Positions 6,673 to 16,331 of a DNA stretch of 64,000 nucleotides are shown in pieces. Every line of letters begins with the position of its first letter. Within the stretch, counting starts at the first letter, position 1. The notes beneath the pieces are model-generated. The model had not been told where the DNA came from. It worked only from the letters and a program-made list of their open reading frames with translations, and searched no databases. A program made the translations under genes and the position numbers. Source of the DNA: Mangrovibrevibacter kandeliae (GTDB lineage: Bacteria; Pseudomonadota; Alphaproteobacteria; Rhizobiales; Rhizobiaceae); contig NZ_JANIFJ010000001.1 in the NCBI RefSeq assembly GCF_024519155.1, positions 1,240,001 to 1,304,000 of the forward strand. The letters are read 5' to 3'.

Positions 6673-7674
6673 ATGAGTAGTGCCAGCGCGGCGAGAGAGC
6701 CTTCGATGGACGAGATCCTGGCCTCGATCCGGCGGATCATCGAGAGCGGCGAGGATCGTCTTCCCGCCGCGACCGGTCCGGCCGTGACGCAGCCGCAGGC
6801 TCGTGCGCCGCAGGCGGACGACGTCTCGCGCCGGGCTGCGCCGGCGCGGCAGGCCGATCCGGCTGCACGCAACGCCAATGACGGGGCGCCGCGCGGCGCC
6901 GAGGCGGCCAATGTGCAGGCCGCGCCGCAGGCCCGCATGTCGGCCGAGGTCTGGCAGGCCCCGGTCGAGGTCGAGGAGGCCATCGGCGCGCGTCTCGCCG
7001 CGGGGCAGGGCCGGATGGAGCGCGCACCGGCCACCCGTGCCACCGGCTTCGTGCGCTCGGGCGAGGCGCAGGATGCGGGCCGCGGCGAGCGATCCCTGAT
7101 GCCATCGGAGCGAGCGGTGTCGGCGGGCAGCCTCAGTCTCGCCGGAGCCGGCGCACGGCGTCAGGAGGTTCCGGCGGCCGAACCGGCGCCCGACGCCGGC
7201 CTGCGTGGGTCCGTTCCGGCGGGGCGTGACGTCGACACGTCCTCTTCGCTTTCGCGGCCGCAGCAGGCCGCCAGCGGGTTCGATGCCGAGAAGCTGGCAC
7301 AGCCCGCCCATCCCGATGAGCTGCCGCAGGTCACCGAGCCTGCAGCTCCGGACGAGGATGAGGACGAGGCGAACGTGTTCGCATCCGCCGAGGCGGGTGA
7401 GGACAGCGCGGTCGCGTCGGGCGAGGCGCCGGTGCATGGCCCCGGTCTCCTGGCGCAAGCTTCGGCGCTGCTGTCGGAGCAGGCGGGCCAGCAGGTGGCC
7501 GCATCCTTCGATCAGCTGGCGCTCGCGATCCGCGAGGGTCAGATGCGCTCGCTCGAGCCGATGGCGCGCGAGATGCTCCGGCCGATGCTGCAGGAGTGGC
7601 TCGACGACAACCTGCCGCACATCGTCGAGCGCCTGGTGCGCGAGGAGATCGAGCGGATGGCCCGCGGCCGCTGA
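6673..7674 (+). CDS. popZ: Polar organizing protein PopZ (DUF2497)
   Basis: PopZ self-assembles at the cell pole and anchors the chromosome through ParB and polar kinases in Alphaproteobacteria. The 333-aa protein shows the diagnostic three parts: an N-terminal partner-binding helix (REPSMDEILASIRRIIE), a long acidic Pro/Ala/Glu-rich disordered middle, and C-terminal assembly helices (SLEPMAREMLRPMLQEWLDD followed by NLPHIVERLVREEIERM). The middle is long compared with Caulobacter PopZ (177 aa), as usual in Hyphomicrobiales. I start at ATG 6673 because it has GGAG 6 bases upstream and places the conserved helix near the N-terminus; the frame is open 96 bases further upstream. valS, its usual downstream neighbour, is absent here. 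Confidence 0.85.
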   Translation: MSSASAAREPSMDEILASIRRIIESGEDRLPAATGPAVTQPQARAPQADDVSRRAAPARQADPAARNANDGAPRGAEAANVQAAPQARMSAEVWQAPVEVEEAIGARLAAGQGRMERAPATRATGFVRSGEAQDAGRGERSLMPSERAVSAGSLSLAGAGARRQEVPAAEPAPDAGLRGSVPAGRDVDTSSSLSRPQQAASGFDAEKLAQPAHPDELPQVTEPAAPDEDEDEANVFASAEAGEDSAVASGEAPVHGPGLLAQASALLSEQAGQQVAASFDQLALAIREGQMRSLEPMAREMLRPMLQEWLDDNLPHIVERLVREEIERMARGR

Positions 7675-8205
7675 ACGGCGGGTTTCGCTCCACCAGCGAT
7701 CACACTTGAACGCCCGCGTGGCTGGCCGCGCGGGCGTATCCGTCTGAATCGGCTCGACGGCCGTGTCGCCTGACGGCCTTATGTCCGGCCGTGGGACGGC
7801 CGTGGACCATCGGTGCGCAGGCGGGCCGTGACGTCGTTCCCCGGCTGCCGGCGGAGGGGGCGCATGGCGTCGTCTTCAGCCTGCGGCGAAGTTGTGTGAT
7901 TGCGGTAACAGTCCTCTACACCCCAATGAGCTATAGTCCCTCGTAACGGGGAATGCCCAGCTGCCGCCATAAAAGGTGCCCACCGAACAAGGGGCTTGGT
8001 TCGATGGCGCGGTGGCAGCTGAAGGCAGTCGCACAGACGTGCGCGAGGGGAACGATGACGAGTGAGGACCATGGCGGAGGCGCGCAGCGGCGCCGTCCTC
8101 CGCTCGACCATGTCCTGCGCAAGCGGGATCGGCGGAACCGCGCCGATCGTGCCGGCAGCGATGCGGGCCAGGGGGTGGCCGGCGACAGCTGGAGGGCAGG
8201 CCGTC
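7675..8205. other. 531-bp intergenic region between popZ and exoR
   Basis: No frame here has coding character. It contains an 8-bp perfect hairpin (cgcccgcg 7711-7718 / cgcgggcg 7729-7736) soon after popZ that may help end its transcript, although no T-run follows. Several GGCCGT-type short repeats lie around 7758-7805. An AT-richer stretch at 7890-7950, with CTATAG at 7931-7936, is the likeliest promoter area for exoR, but I find no matching -35 at proper spacing. A long leader for exoR is therefore possible. Confidence 0.4.
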
Positions 8206-9048
8206 ATGCGTCTGCTTGACACGGCGCTCTGCGCGATGGTGATCGCGGCCGCGTTCTTCGCGGTTGAGCCGTCGCGGGCCCTCGATCCCGCGACGATCTC
8301 CTCGGCCGACAGCGCGGCCAGCCCGATCGAATGGTTCATGCGCGGCTTCAAGGCCTATCAGCGCGGCGACAAGGACAAGGCGATCGAGTCGCTCCGCTAC
8401 GCCGCGGAAAAAGGCCATCCGGGCGCGCGCTGGAAGCTCGGACGCATGTACGCGGATGGCGACGGCGTCACCGAGGATGATTTCGAGGCCTTCAAGATCT
8501 TCGAATCGATCGTGCGCGAGGAGGAGGATGATACCTCCGGCTCGCCGAACGCGGCGTACGTCTCGAGCGCCGTCGTGGCGCTCGGCGACTACCTGCGCAA
8601 GGGTATCCCGGGAAGCCCGGTGCGCATCGACCTGACGCAGGCGCGCCAGCTCTACTTCCACGCGGCCACCTTCTTCGGCGACTCGCAGGCGCAGTTCGAG
8701 CTCGGCCGCATGCTCCTGAACGGCGAAGGTGGCAAGGCGAACCCGCGTCAGGCGGCGCGCTGGCTGAAGCTCGCCGCCGAGAAGGGCCATGTCGGAGCGC
8801 AGGCGCTCCTCGGCTACCTGCTGTTCGACGGCGAAAAGATCGCGTTGCAGGCCGAGCCGGTGCGTGGCCTTGCGCTCCTGACCATCGCGCTGCGCCATGC
8901 GACGCCCGGCGAGTCGGTCTGGATCCGGCCGCTGCAGGAGGAGGCCTTCGCGCTGGCGAGCGAGGTCGATCGGCGCACGGCGCTGGCCTATGCCGACGAG
9001 CAGATGAAGCCGGACGAGCCGCAGCAACAGGTGGTCCAGAAGAACTGA
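8206..9048 (+). CDS. exoR: Periplasmic Sel1-repeat regulator ExoR
   Basis: ExoR binds the periplasmic part of the ChvG/ExoS sensor kinase and holds the ChvG-ChvI system off; acid or envelope stress leads to its proteolysis. The 280-aa protein has a signal peptide (residues 1-24, ending EPSRA) and Sel1-type repeats: SLRYAAEKGHPGARWKLGRM, AYVSSAVVALGDYLRKGIPG, QAQFELGRMLLNGEGG and AARWLKLAAEKGHVGAQALLG. Repeat order, length and sequence agree with rhizobial ExoR (about 268 aa). ATG 8206 has GGAGG 10 bases upstream and gives a proper signal peptide; the frame is open further upstream. It stands alone, convergent with xth. Confidence 0.85.
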   Translation: MRLLDTALCAMVIAAAFFAVEPSRALDPATISSADSAASPIEWFMRGFKAYQRGDKDKAIESLRYAAEKGHPGARWKLGRMYADGDGVTEDDFEAFKIFESIVREEEDDTSGSPNAAYVSSAVVALGDYLRKGIPGSPVRIDLTQARQLYFHAATFFGDSQAQFELGRMLLNGEGGKANPRQAARWLKLAAEKGHVGAQALLGYLLFDGEKIALQAEPVRGLALLTIALRHATPGESVWIRPLQEEAFALASEVDRRTALAYADEQMKPDEPQQQVVQKN

Positions 9049-9110
9049 CGCCCATCGCCGGTGGACGGGAGGCCGAGCCCTCGTGTCGCCGAGCGCTCCG
9101 AAGGCATCGC

Positions 9111-9890
9111 TCAGCCGAGCTGGACCATGACCGGCACGTGGTCCGACGGCTTTTCCCAGCTGCGCACGTCCTTGTCGATCCCGACGGAGGCAAGCCGCGC
9201 GGCGGCTTCCGGCGACAGCAGGAGGTGATCGATGCGGATGCCGTTGTTCTTCTGCCAGGCGCCGGCCTGGTAATCCCAGAAGCTGTAGATCCGCTCGTCC
9301 GCCGTCGCGGCGCGGACGGCGTCGGTGAAGCCGAGACCGAGCAACCGGCGCCACGCCGCCCGGCTCTCCGGCTGGAACAGGGCATCGCCGGTCCAGGCTT
9401 CGGGATAACGCACGTCCTCCGGCTCCGGGATGATGTTGTAGTCGCCGGCGAGGATGAGGTCCTCTTCCTCCGCCAGTCGCCGGGCCGCATGCGCCTCCAG
9501 ATGCGCCAGCCAGCGCAGCTTGTAGTCGAACTTCTCCGTGCCGAGCGGGTTGCCGTTCGGAAGATAGATCGAGGCGACGCGCAAACGCCTCCCGCCGATC
9601 GTCCACAGCCCCTCGATGAAGCGGGCCTGCGGATCGTCATCATTGCCGGGAAGGCCGCGCATCACGGTGTCCGGCGCGGTCTTCGAGACGAGCGCGACGC
9701 CGTTGAAGCCCTTCTGCCCGTGCGTTTCGACATGATAGCCGCGCGCGGTGATCGCCTCGGCCGGAAACTGCTCGTCGACGCTCTTGATCTCCTGGAGGCA
9801 CAGGATGTCCGGCGACCGGTCGTCCAGCCATTGCAGGAGGTTGTCGAGGCGCGCCTTGACGCCGTTGATGTTCCAGGTGGCGATCAGCAT
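9111..9890 (-). CDS. xth: Exodeoxyribonuclease III
   Basis: A 259-aa Mg-dependent AP endonuclease and 3'-5' exonuclease of base-excision repair (EEP superfamily). Visible catalytic motifs in order: TWNINGVKAR with the metal-coordinating Asn, LCLQEIKS (E34), YLPNGN, LAGDYNI (Asp/Asn pair), RIDHLLL and the C-terminal SDHVPVMV with its Asp-His. Length is typical for the family (about 260-270). It is the last gene of a three-gene minus-strand set with the upstream unknown gene (1-base overlap, TGATG type) and erpA. Confidence 0.93.
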   Translation of the reverse strand: MLIATWNINGVKARLDNLLQWLDDRSPDILCLQEIKSVDEQFPAEAITARGYHVETHGQKGFNGVALVSKTAPDTVMRGLPGNDDDPQARFIEGLWTIGGRRLRVASIYLPNGNPLGTEKFDYKLRWLAHLEAHAARRLAEEEDLILAGDYNIIPEPEDVRYPEAWTGDALFQPESRAAWRRLLGLGFTDAVRAATADERIYSFWDYQAGAWQKNNGIRIDHLLLSPEAAARLASVGIDKDVRSWEKPSDHVPVMVQLG

Positions 9891-10378
9891 CAGACGTATC
9901 CGGCAAGCTGGCGAGAGAGATAGGCGGCGGGGTCCGGGTCCGGCGTCATCAGCGTCTCCACGAAGGCGCGCCGCTCCCAGTCGATGATCGCGCCTTCCCA
10001 GACGCAGAAGCCGAGTTCACTGCCCGAGAGCGGCTCGAAGGTCGAGGGGGAGGGCGTCGCGGCGCGGAAGAGCCAGCGGCAGAGGATGCCGCCATCGACC
10101 CAGCGCTGGACCAAGAGCCAGGTCGCATCCTCGCCGGCGTGAAGGATCAGGAACCCGAGGCCGTGCGAAACGAGGCCGAGGGGCGGCGGGGCCGCGAGAG
10201 CATCGTCGCAGACGGCGAGGGCGGCATGGAGGACGCTCCGCTCAACGGTCTGGCCCTCCGCTTCGAGCGCGTAGAGCTTCAGCTGATGCTCGCGCACCGT
10301 CCGCAGGCCGAGCGGTCGAGCCCGGCGGCGCCGATAGGGCGAGAGCCTGTCGGCGCCGGGCAGGGTCGGCAGCGTCAA
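9890..10378 (-). CDS. Conserved hypothetical protein between erpA and xth
   Basis: A 162-aa protein with a basic N-terminus (SPYRRRRARPLG) followed by a mixed alpha/beta domain rich in Trp (GEDATWLLVQRWVDGGILCRW and VWEGAIIDWERRAFVETLM). It has no signal peptide or membrane helix. I recognise it as a conserved unknown of this order but know no function. It is packed between erpA (2 bases upstream) and xth (1-base overlap), so it is clearly co-transcribed with them. Start GTG or ATG further inside is possible, but the longest frame fits the spacing best. Confidence 0.65.
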   Translation of the reverse strand: MTLPTLPGADRLSPYRRRRARPLGLRTVREHQLKLYALEAEGQTVERSVLHAALAVCDDALAAPPPLGLVSHGLGFLILHAGEDATWLLVQRWVDGGILCRWLFRAATPSPSTFEPLSGSELGFCVWEGAIIDWERRAFVETLMTPDPDPAAYLSRQLAGYV

Positions 10379-10380
10379 GC

Positions 10381-10722
10381 TCAGACGGAGAAGCTGGTGC
10401 CGCAGCCGCAGGACGCGACCGCGTTCGGATTGCGGATCTGGAAGGACTGCCCCATCAGATCGTCGACATAGTCGACGACCGCGCCCTCCATGTAGGCGAG
10501 GGACATCTGGTCGATCAGCACGCGCGCGCCGGCCTGCTCGATGACGAGGTCGTCGCTCTCGCCTTCGCCGGCGAGGTCGTACTTGTAGGAGAAGCCCGAA
10601 CAGCCGCCACCCTCGACGGAAATGCGCAGCGCCTTCGCATCCTCGGCCTTCGACAGGATGGAGGCGATCCGCCTGGCGGCCGAGTCGGAAACGGTGACGG
10701 AGGGGGTGCTGGCCTGGCTCAT
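10381..10722 (-). CDS. erpA: Iron-sulfur cluster insertion protein (A-type carrier)
   Basis: A 113-aa A-type carrier of the IscA/ErpA/HesB family that passes Fe-S clusters to target enzymes. The three invariant cysteines are visible: GGGCSGFSY (~residues 38-46) and the C-terminal CGCGTSFSV. The family core ITVSDSAARRI... is seen as VTVSDSAARRIASIL. Length and C-terminus match ErpA-like proteins located upstream of xth in Hyphomicrobiales. It is the first gene of the minus-strand set with the unknown gene and xth, and is divergent from dgt with about 135 bp between starts. Confidence 0.88.
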   Translation of the reverse strand: MSQASTPSVTVSDSAARRIASILSKAEDAKALRISVEGGGCSGFSYKYDLAGEGESDDLVIEQAGARVLIDQMSLAYMEGAVVDYVDDLMGQSFQIRNPNAVASCGCGTSFSV

Positions 10723-10857
10723 GCTGGAACTCCCGCCGCGCCCGGTGAGTGTGCGTGACGCGATGCGGCCGGATGGCCTGCGCGCCTTGTCGGGCCGGCT
10801 CGGCTTAAGTATGCACGCGGCTTGGACGGGTCAATCCGCAAGGAGCCGCAGCGGGCG

Positions 10858-12066
10858 ATGGACGAGGGGCTGAGCGGCATCGGCATGGGTCTCGGCCAGC
10901 GCGCGCCTTACGCGGTGCCGCCCACCGGCTCGCGCGGCCGGCTGTTCGCCGAGCCGGAGAGCCGGACCCGCACGCCTTATCAGCGCGACCGTGACCGCAT
11001 CGTCCACTCGGCGGCGTTCCGCCGGCTGAAGCACAAGACGCAGGTCTTCATCGCCGATGACGGCGACCACTTCCGCACCCGGCTGACCCATACGATCGAG
11101 GTGTCGCAGATCGCCCGCGCCTTCGCGCGCGCCTTTCGGCTTGACGAGGACCTGACCGAAGGCGTCGCGCTCGTCCACGATTTCGGCCATACGCCCTTCG
11201 GTCATGCTGGCGAGCGAGCGTTGAACCGCAAGCTGGAGCCACTCGGCGGCTTCGACCACAATGCGCAGTCGCTGCGCGTCGTCACGACGCTCGAGCGTCG
11301 CTATGCCGAGTTCGACGGGCTGAACCTCAGCTGGGAGACGCTGGAGGGGCTCGTCAAGCACAACGGCCCGCTCGCCGGGCCGCATGCCGTCGAAGCGAGC
11401 GTGCCGCGGCCCATCCTCGACTTCGACGCGCTCTTCCCGCTGGATCTTGCCCGCCATGCCAGCCTCGAGGCGCAGGCTGCGGCGATTTCCGACGATATCG
11501 CCTACAACACGCACGACATCGACGACGGGCTGCGCGCCGGGCTGATCGAGGTCGAGGACCTGCGCGATCTCGCGCTTGCAGGCGACATCCTCGCCGAGGT
11601 CGACCGGGCCTATCCGACGCTCGACCGCTCGCGGCGCGTCCACGAGATCATGCGCCGCCACATCACCCGGATGGTCGAGGACGTCATCGCCACGACGATT
11701 GCCGGGTTACGGGCGCTCGATCCCGCCGACGCGGATGCGGTGCGCGATACCGGCCGGACGCTCGTCCGCTTCTCGCCTGCGATGCGGGACGCGCAGGAGG
11801 AGACCCGCCGCTTCCTGTTCGCCCGGGTCTATCGGCATGAGAGCGTGATGCGGGTGATGCGGAGCGCCGAGGCGATCGTCTCCGACCTCTACGATCGCTA
11901 CATGTCTGCCCCCGAGGAGATGCGCGGCGACTGGAGCCGCGACACGGCAGGCCTGCCGCCGGATAAGCTTGCCCGCCGGGTCGCCGACTACCTCGCCGGG
12001 ATGACCGACACCTATGCGGTCGGCGAGCATCGCCGGCTGTTTGACGCCACCCCGGATTTGCGTTAG
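10858..12066 (+). CDS. dgt: Deoxyguanosinetriphosphate triphosphohydrolase-like protein
   Basis: A 402-aa HD-domain dNTP triphosphohydrolase, removing triphosphate from dNTPs and so balancing nucleotide pools. Typical motifs: [20 protein letters not shown] near the N-terminus, HKTQVF, then the metal-binding HD set [13 protein letters not shown] and [16 protein letters not shown], and [13 protein letters not shown]. Length and sequence fit the type 2 dGTPase-like subfamily. The upstream TTG at 10822 would extend the frame, but ATG 10858 is preferred, with AGGAG upstream (spacing about 12). It precedes argS by 89 bases on the same strand, a conserved pairing. Confidence 0.88.
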   Translation: MDEGLSGIGMGLGQRAPYAVPPTGSRGRLFAEPESRTRTPYQRDRDRIVHSAAFRRLKHKTQVFIADDGDHFRTRLTHTIEVSQIARAFARAFRLDEDLTEGVALVHDFGHTPFGHAGERALNRKLEPLGGFDHNAQSLRVVTTLERRYAEFDGLNLSWETLEGLVKHNGPLAGPHAVEASVPRPILDFDALFPLDLARHASLEAQAAAISDDIAYNTHDIDDGLRAGLIEVEDLRDLALAGDILAEVDRAYPTLDRSRRVHEIMRRHITRMVEDVIATTIAGLRALDPADADAVRDTGRTLVRFSPAMRDAQEETRRFLFARVYRHESVMRVMRSAEAIVSDLYDRYMSAPEEMRGDWSRDTAGLPPDKLARRVADYLAGMTDTYAVGEHRRLFDATPDLR

Positions 12067-12155
12067 GCGCGCCGCATCCAGATCCCGCGCGATCCGCCCA
12101 GGACGACGCCGTCGTCGGCTTTGCTCGCGACGACGCGGGGCCAACGGGACGCGCC

Positions 12156-13907
12156 ATGAACATCTTCACCGACTTCGAGCAACGCATCAGGACTGCGGTG
12201 GAAGCCGTTCTCGAACGGGATGGTCTCGCCGTTCCCGATCTCGGCCGCGTGACCGTCGAGCCACCGCGCGATGCCAGCCACGGCGACCTTGCGACCAATG
12301 CCGCGATGGTGCTCGCCAAGCCGCTCGCGATGAAGCCGCGCGAACTTGCCACGCGGATCGGCGCGATGTTGGAGCGCGATGCCGACGTCGAGACGGTCGA
12401 GGTCGCAGGGCCCGGTTTCATCAATCTGCGCCTGCGGCCCGGCTACTGGACCGAGCACCTTGCAGCGCTGCTGGTGGCCGGCGACGGCTACGGTCGGGGC
12501 GCTCCGACGGGCCGCAAGATCAATGTCGAATATATTTCGGCCAATCCGACGGGGCCGATGCATGTCGGCCACTGTCGCGGTGCGGTGGTGGGCGATTCGA
12601 TCGCCAACCTGCTCGGCTTCGCCGGCCATGCGGTGGTGAAAGAGTACTACGTCAACGACGCCGGCGAGCAGGTCAACGTGCTCGCGCGCTCGGCTTTCCT
12701 GCGTTACCGCGAGGCGCTCGGCGACGCCATCGGCGAGATCCCGGCGGGCCTCTATCCCGGTGACTACCTCAAGCCGGTCGGCCATAGCCTTGCCGAGTCC
12801 TACGGGTCGGCGCTGCGCGAGATGAGCGAGGCCGAGTGGCTGCCGATCGTGCGCGACGCCGCGATCGAGGCGATGATGGCGATGATCCGCGACGATCTCG
12901 CGCTGCTCGGCATCCACCACGACGTGTTCTTCTCCGAGCGCAGCCTGCACGGCGCGGGCGGCGGCAGGATTGCCGAAGCGGTGGAGGCGCTGCGGGCGGG
13001 AGGCTACGTCTACCAGGGGACGCTGCCGCCGCCGAAGGGGCAGCTGCCGGAGGACTGGGAGGACCGCGAGCAGACGCTGTTCCGTTCGACCGAGGTCGGC
13101 GACGACGTCGATCGGCCGCTGGTGAAGTCGAGCGGTGCCTACACCTATTTCGCGGCGGACGTCGCCTATTACGCCGACAAGTTCGCGCGCGGCTTCGACG
13201 AGATGATCTACGTCCTCGGCGCCGACCACGGCGGCTACGTCAAGCGGCTGCAGGCCGTGGCGCGCGCCGTCTCGAGCGGCAGGGCCGATGCCGACGTGGT
13301 CCTGTGCCAGCTGGTCAAGCTGTTCCGCAACGGCGAGCCGGTCCGCATGTCGAAGCGCTCCGGCGATTTCGTCACGCTCGCCGAGGTGGTTGAGGAGGTG
13401 GGGCGCGACCCCGTCCGCTTCATGATGCTGTTCCGCAAGAGCGATGCGCCGCTCGACTTCGACTTCCAGAAGGTGACCGAGCAGTCGAAGGACAACCCGG
13501 TCTTCTACGTCCAGTACGCCCACGCACGCGCGAAGTCGGTGCGGCGGCAGGCGGCGGAGGCCGGCGTCATGCCGCTGGCTTCGGAGGCGATGTCCGCCGA
13601 GGCGCTCGCCGGACTGACGGACGAGGGCGAGCTCGCGCTGATCCGCAAGCTCGCTGAGTTCCCGCGGCTGATCCAGTCGGCGGCCGAAGCCAAGGAGCCG
13701 CACCGGCTGGCCTTCTACCTCTACGACCTCGCCTCGGCGTTCCACGGCCAGTACAACCGCGGCAAGGATCTCCCGGACTTACGCTTTGTTAACGCTGACG
13801 ATCGGATAATCACCCAGGCTCGATTGGGTTTGGTCGAGGCGGTGGCGCAGGTCGTCGCCTCCGGTCTTGCCCTGATCGGTGCGCACGCCCCGGACGAGAT
13901 GCGCTGA
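12156..13907 (+). CDS. argS: Arginyl-tRNA synthetase
   Basis: A 583-aa class I aminoacyl-tRNA synthetase that charges tRNA-Arg in the cytoplasm. Visible: an N-terminal additional domain (residues 1-110, starting [19 protein letters not shown]), the HIGH-type motif in [16 protein letters not shown] (~127-142), the KMSKS-type motif seen as RMSKRSGDF (~398-406), and a DALR anticodon-binding C-terminus. Length is normal for the family (550-600). The start ATG fits the family N-terminus; GC-rich sequence precedes it. Downstream lies the SPOR-domain gene, which commonly follows argS in this order. Confidence 0.95.
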   Translation: MNIFTDFEQRIRTAVEAVLERDGLAVPDLGRVTVEPPRDASHGDLATNAAMVLAKPLAMKPRELATRIGAMLERDADVETVEVAGPGFINLRLRPGYWTEHLAALLVAGDGYGRGAPTGRKINVEYISANPTGPMHVGHCRGAVVGDSIANLLGFAGHAVVKEYYVNDAGEQVNVLARSAFLRYREALGDAIGEIPAGLYPGDYLKPVGHSLAESYGSALREMSEAEWLPIVRDAAIEAMMAMIRDDLALLGIHHDVFFSERSLHGAGGGRIAEAVEALRAGGYVYQGTLPPPKGQLPEDWEDREQTLFRSTEVGDDVDRPLVKSSGAYTYFAADVAYYADKFARGFDEMIYVLGADHGGYVKRLQAVARAVSSGRADADVVLCQLVKLFRNGEPVRMSKRSGDFVTLAEVVEEVGRDPVRFMMLFRKSDAPLDFDFQKVTEQSKDNPVFYVQYAHARAKSVRRQAAEAGVMPLASEAMSAEALAGLTDEGELALIRKLAEFPRLIQSAAEAKEPHRLAFYLYDLASAFHGQYNRGKDLPDLRFVNADDRIITQARLGLVEAVAQVVASGLALIGAHAPDEMR

Positions 13908-13998
13908 CGGACCATGCTTTGGTCAACTTCGTCGCATAGCGTGGACACGATCCGGTGAACACCAGTCTGCGCGAAACGAGCGAGGGCATTAGAGGTCG

Positions 13999-16212
13999 AT
14001 GGGGGACATCAAGGGCTTTGCCCGCGGTGCGGGCGCCGATACGCACGCCGTCGGCCTCGACGAGGATCCGTTCGCCGATCTCGCCCGCCTGATCGAGCAG
14101 CCGATCTGGGCGGACGCCATCGAAGCGCGCGCCGCGACGACGCGCGACGAAGCGGCGCCACCGGTTCTCGGCGAACTCCATGACGACCTCGCGGCCGCAC
14201 TGGCTGAGGAAGACTGGAGCGCCTTCACCGAAGAGGACTGGAGCGCCTTCGACGAGCCTGTCGCACCCGTCGCTCGCGACTCCGATCGCGCCCGGGCCGA
14301 AGAAGGCGCTCGGCAGCGCGGGGCAGGGCCGGATGCATCCGGTCTGGTCGACGACCATTTCGACGCGGCCTTGGCCGACGCTCTGACCGACGATCTCGAC
14401 GGGCTCTCGCTCGATGATGTGCAGTGGGACGCTGCGCCGGCCGTGCCGGCGCCCGTGCCCGCACCGGCACCGTCCGCTCCTGTCGCCGCGGCACGCCCTG
14501 CCGCGCCGGAGCCGGTGACGGCGCAGGACGCCGCGCGTCTTGAATCCTATGCGCGCTGGGTGGCGCCGCGGGCCTCGAAGGACCCCGCTTGGACCGAGCG
14601 TCTCGAGCAGGCCAAGGCACCGCGCGTCGCAGAGCCGGCGCCTTCGCTCGAGGACGAGCTCGAGAGCGCGATCCTCGGCCTCAGCGCGCCGGCGACGCCG
14701 CATCGCAACGTGGTCGTCCAGAGTGCATCCTATGCACCCGAGCCGGTGCGCGAGCCTGAGCCGTCGAAGCCTGCGCCGGTGGTGCTCGACGATTTCGACG
14801 AATTGATTGCCAGCGAGCTGCAGATGCTGGGCGGACGGGCGGGGCCGGCGGCCGTCGCGACGAGCTACGTGAGCGACGAGAGCTGGTCGCAGGACCCGGC
14901 CTTCTACGTCTCGGTCGACGACGCGGGCGCGCATGAGACCCTCCCGGACGAACAGGCGCCGGATCGGGCTGTGCGGGCGCGGCGGCGCCGCGCAGCGCCC
15001 GCATTGGCGCTCGCTGCCGGTGTCGCCGGCATCGCCGTCGTCGGTGCGCTCGCCTGGAGCGGCCTGCATGAAGATCTGGGGCTGGCCAGCACCGGCGAAC
15101 CGTTGCTGATCAAGGCCGATGCCGAGCCCTTCAAGGTCGTCCCGGAGAACCCGGGTGGCACCTCGATCCCGAATCAGAACAAGGCCGTCTACGAGCGTGT
15201 CGCAGGCGCGCCGGTGACGCCGCCGGAGCAGAAGGCGCTCGTCAGCGCGACCGAAGAGCCGATCGACGTTGCGATGGAAGCGGAGGACGAGCCGTCTTAC
15301 GCCTTGCCGGGCGTCGAGACCGAGGTCCCCGGCGTGACCTTCGGTGCGTCCGAGGCCGACAACGAGGCCCCGACGCAGGTCGCCGACGCCACGCCGGCCA
15401 GTGCGGCGCCGGTGCCGGTGCTTCAGCCGCGCCAGGTGCAGACCTTCACGGTGCGGCCGGACGGAACGCTCTCGTCGGCTCCGGCGCCCACCGAGAGCAA
15501 GACCGCGGATGCCGCCCCCGGCCCGGGCGCGGCGGACGGGGCGGCAAAGCCGACACTGATGGCCGGGATCGCCGGCGGCGCGACAACGGCGCCGGCGCTG
15601 CTGCCGGTATCGGATCCGGTCGAGCGACCGAGGCCGGCGACGGCGGCCGCTCCGGAAGCGGAAGCGTCCGTGTCACAGACGGATTCGGCCGCCACGGCCT
15701 CTGTCACGGCACCGACCGCTGCTGCCGGCGAGACTGTGATCGAGTCGGCGGCGCCTTCGACGAATTCCGCGCAGGCACCGGTCGCCGAGGCGGTCCGTGC
15801 GGCCGCCGAGACGACGGCACCCACCGCGCACCCGGCGCCGTCACGCGCCGTGCCGCTGCCGGGGACGCGACCGGGCGCTCAACCGGTCGAGTCGCTGCAG
15901 CGGGCGCCTGCTGCCGAGCCGATGCGGGTCGCCTCGGCAGAGGCGCCGACGGCACCGGCGCCGAGCGTTGGCGGGTACTACGTCCAGATCTCGTCGCAGC
16001 CGACGCAGGCGCTCGCCGAGGAGTCGCGCCAGCGGCTCGGCGGCCGCTACGCGCAGGCCATCGGCGGACGAGCCGTCTCGATCCAGGCGGCCGACATCCC
16101 GGGGAAGGGCACCTATTACCGGGTGCGTGTCGCCGCGGGATCCAAGGACGATGCGATCGACCTGTGCACGCGCCTGAAGTCGGCCGGCGGCAGCTGCTTC
16201 GTCGCGCGCTGA
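13999..16212 (+). CDS. SPOR-domain membrane protein
   Basis: A 737-aa bitopic protein. The N-terminal 330 residues are cytoplasmic, acidic and low in complexity. A membrane helix follows a basic patch (RRRR, then ALALAAGVAGIAVVGALAW, ~334-355), then a long Pro/Ala/Thr-rich periplasmic linker and a C-terminal SPOR domain (~655-737, GGYYVQISSQPTQ... to SCFVAR). SPOR domains bind denuded glycan strands at the division septum. Its place between argS and nagZ is conserved in Hyphomicrobiales, supporting an envelope or division role. Its expanded low-complexity regions explain the length, which is greater than many homologues. Confidence 0.85.
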   Translation: MGDIKGFARGAGADTHAVGLDEDPFADLARLIEQPIWADAIEARAATTRDEAAPPVLGELHDDLAAALAEEDWSAFTEEDWSAFDEPVAPVARDSDRARAEEGARQRGAGPDASGLVDDHFDAALADALTDDLDGLSLDDVQWDAAPAVPAPVPAPAPSAPVAAARPAAPEPVTAQDAARLESYARWVAPRASKDPAWTERLEQAKAPRVAEPAPSLEDELESAILGLSAPATPHRNVVVQSASYAPEPVREPEPSKPAPVVLDDFDELIASELQMLGGRAGPAAVATSYVSDESWSQDPAFYVSVDDAGAHETLPDEQAPDRAVRARRRRAAPALALAAGVAGIAVVGALAWSGLHEDLGLASTGEPLLIKADAEPFKVVPENPGGTSIPNQNKAVYERVAGAPVTPPEQKALVSATEEPIDVAMEAEDEPSYALPGVETEVPGVTFGASEADNEAPTQVADATPASAAPVPVLQPRQVQTFTVRPDGTLSSAPAPTESKTADAAPGPGAADGAAKPTLMAGIAGGATTAPALLPVSDPVERPRPATAAAPEAEASVSQTDSAATASVTAPTAAAGETVIESAAPSTNSAQAPVAEAVRAAAETTAPTAHPAPSRAVPLPGTRPGAQPVESLQRAPAAEPMRVASAEAPTAPAPSVGGYYVQISSQPTQALAEESRQRLGGRYAQAIGGRAVSIQAADIPGKGTYYRVRVAAGSKDDAIDLCTRLKSAGGSCFVAR

Positions 16213-16331
16213 GCGCGGCGCTGCTCCTTCCGCTCGGCCCCGTGCCGGGCGCCTCGCCCGGTCGCTCTCCGCGCCTTCACGACCCTTCAAGCCGGCAGTC
16301 GTCCGGCGCATCATCCCGGACCTGGACCACC

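Noticed and set aside
7900-7936. A sigma-70 promoter for exoR using TTGCGG and CTATAG
   Set aside because: The spacer is 25 bases, too long for a normal promoter.
7779-8351. A 190-codon minus-strand frame across the popZ-exoR gap
   Set aside because: Overlaps the start and signal peptide of exoR and has no ribosome binding site or family similarity.
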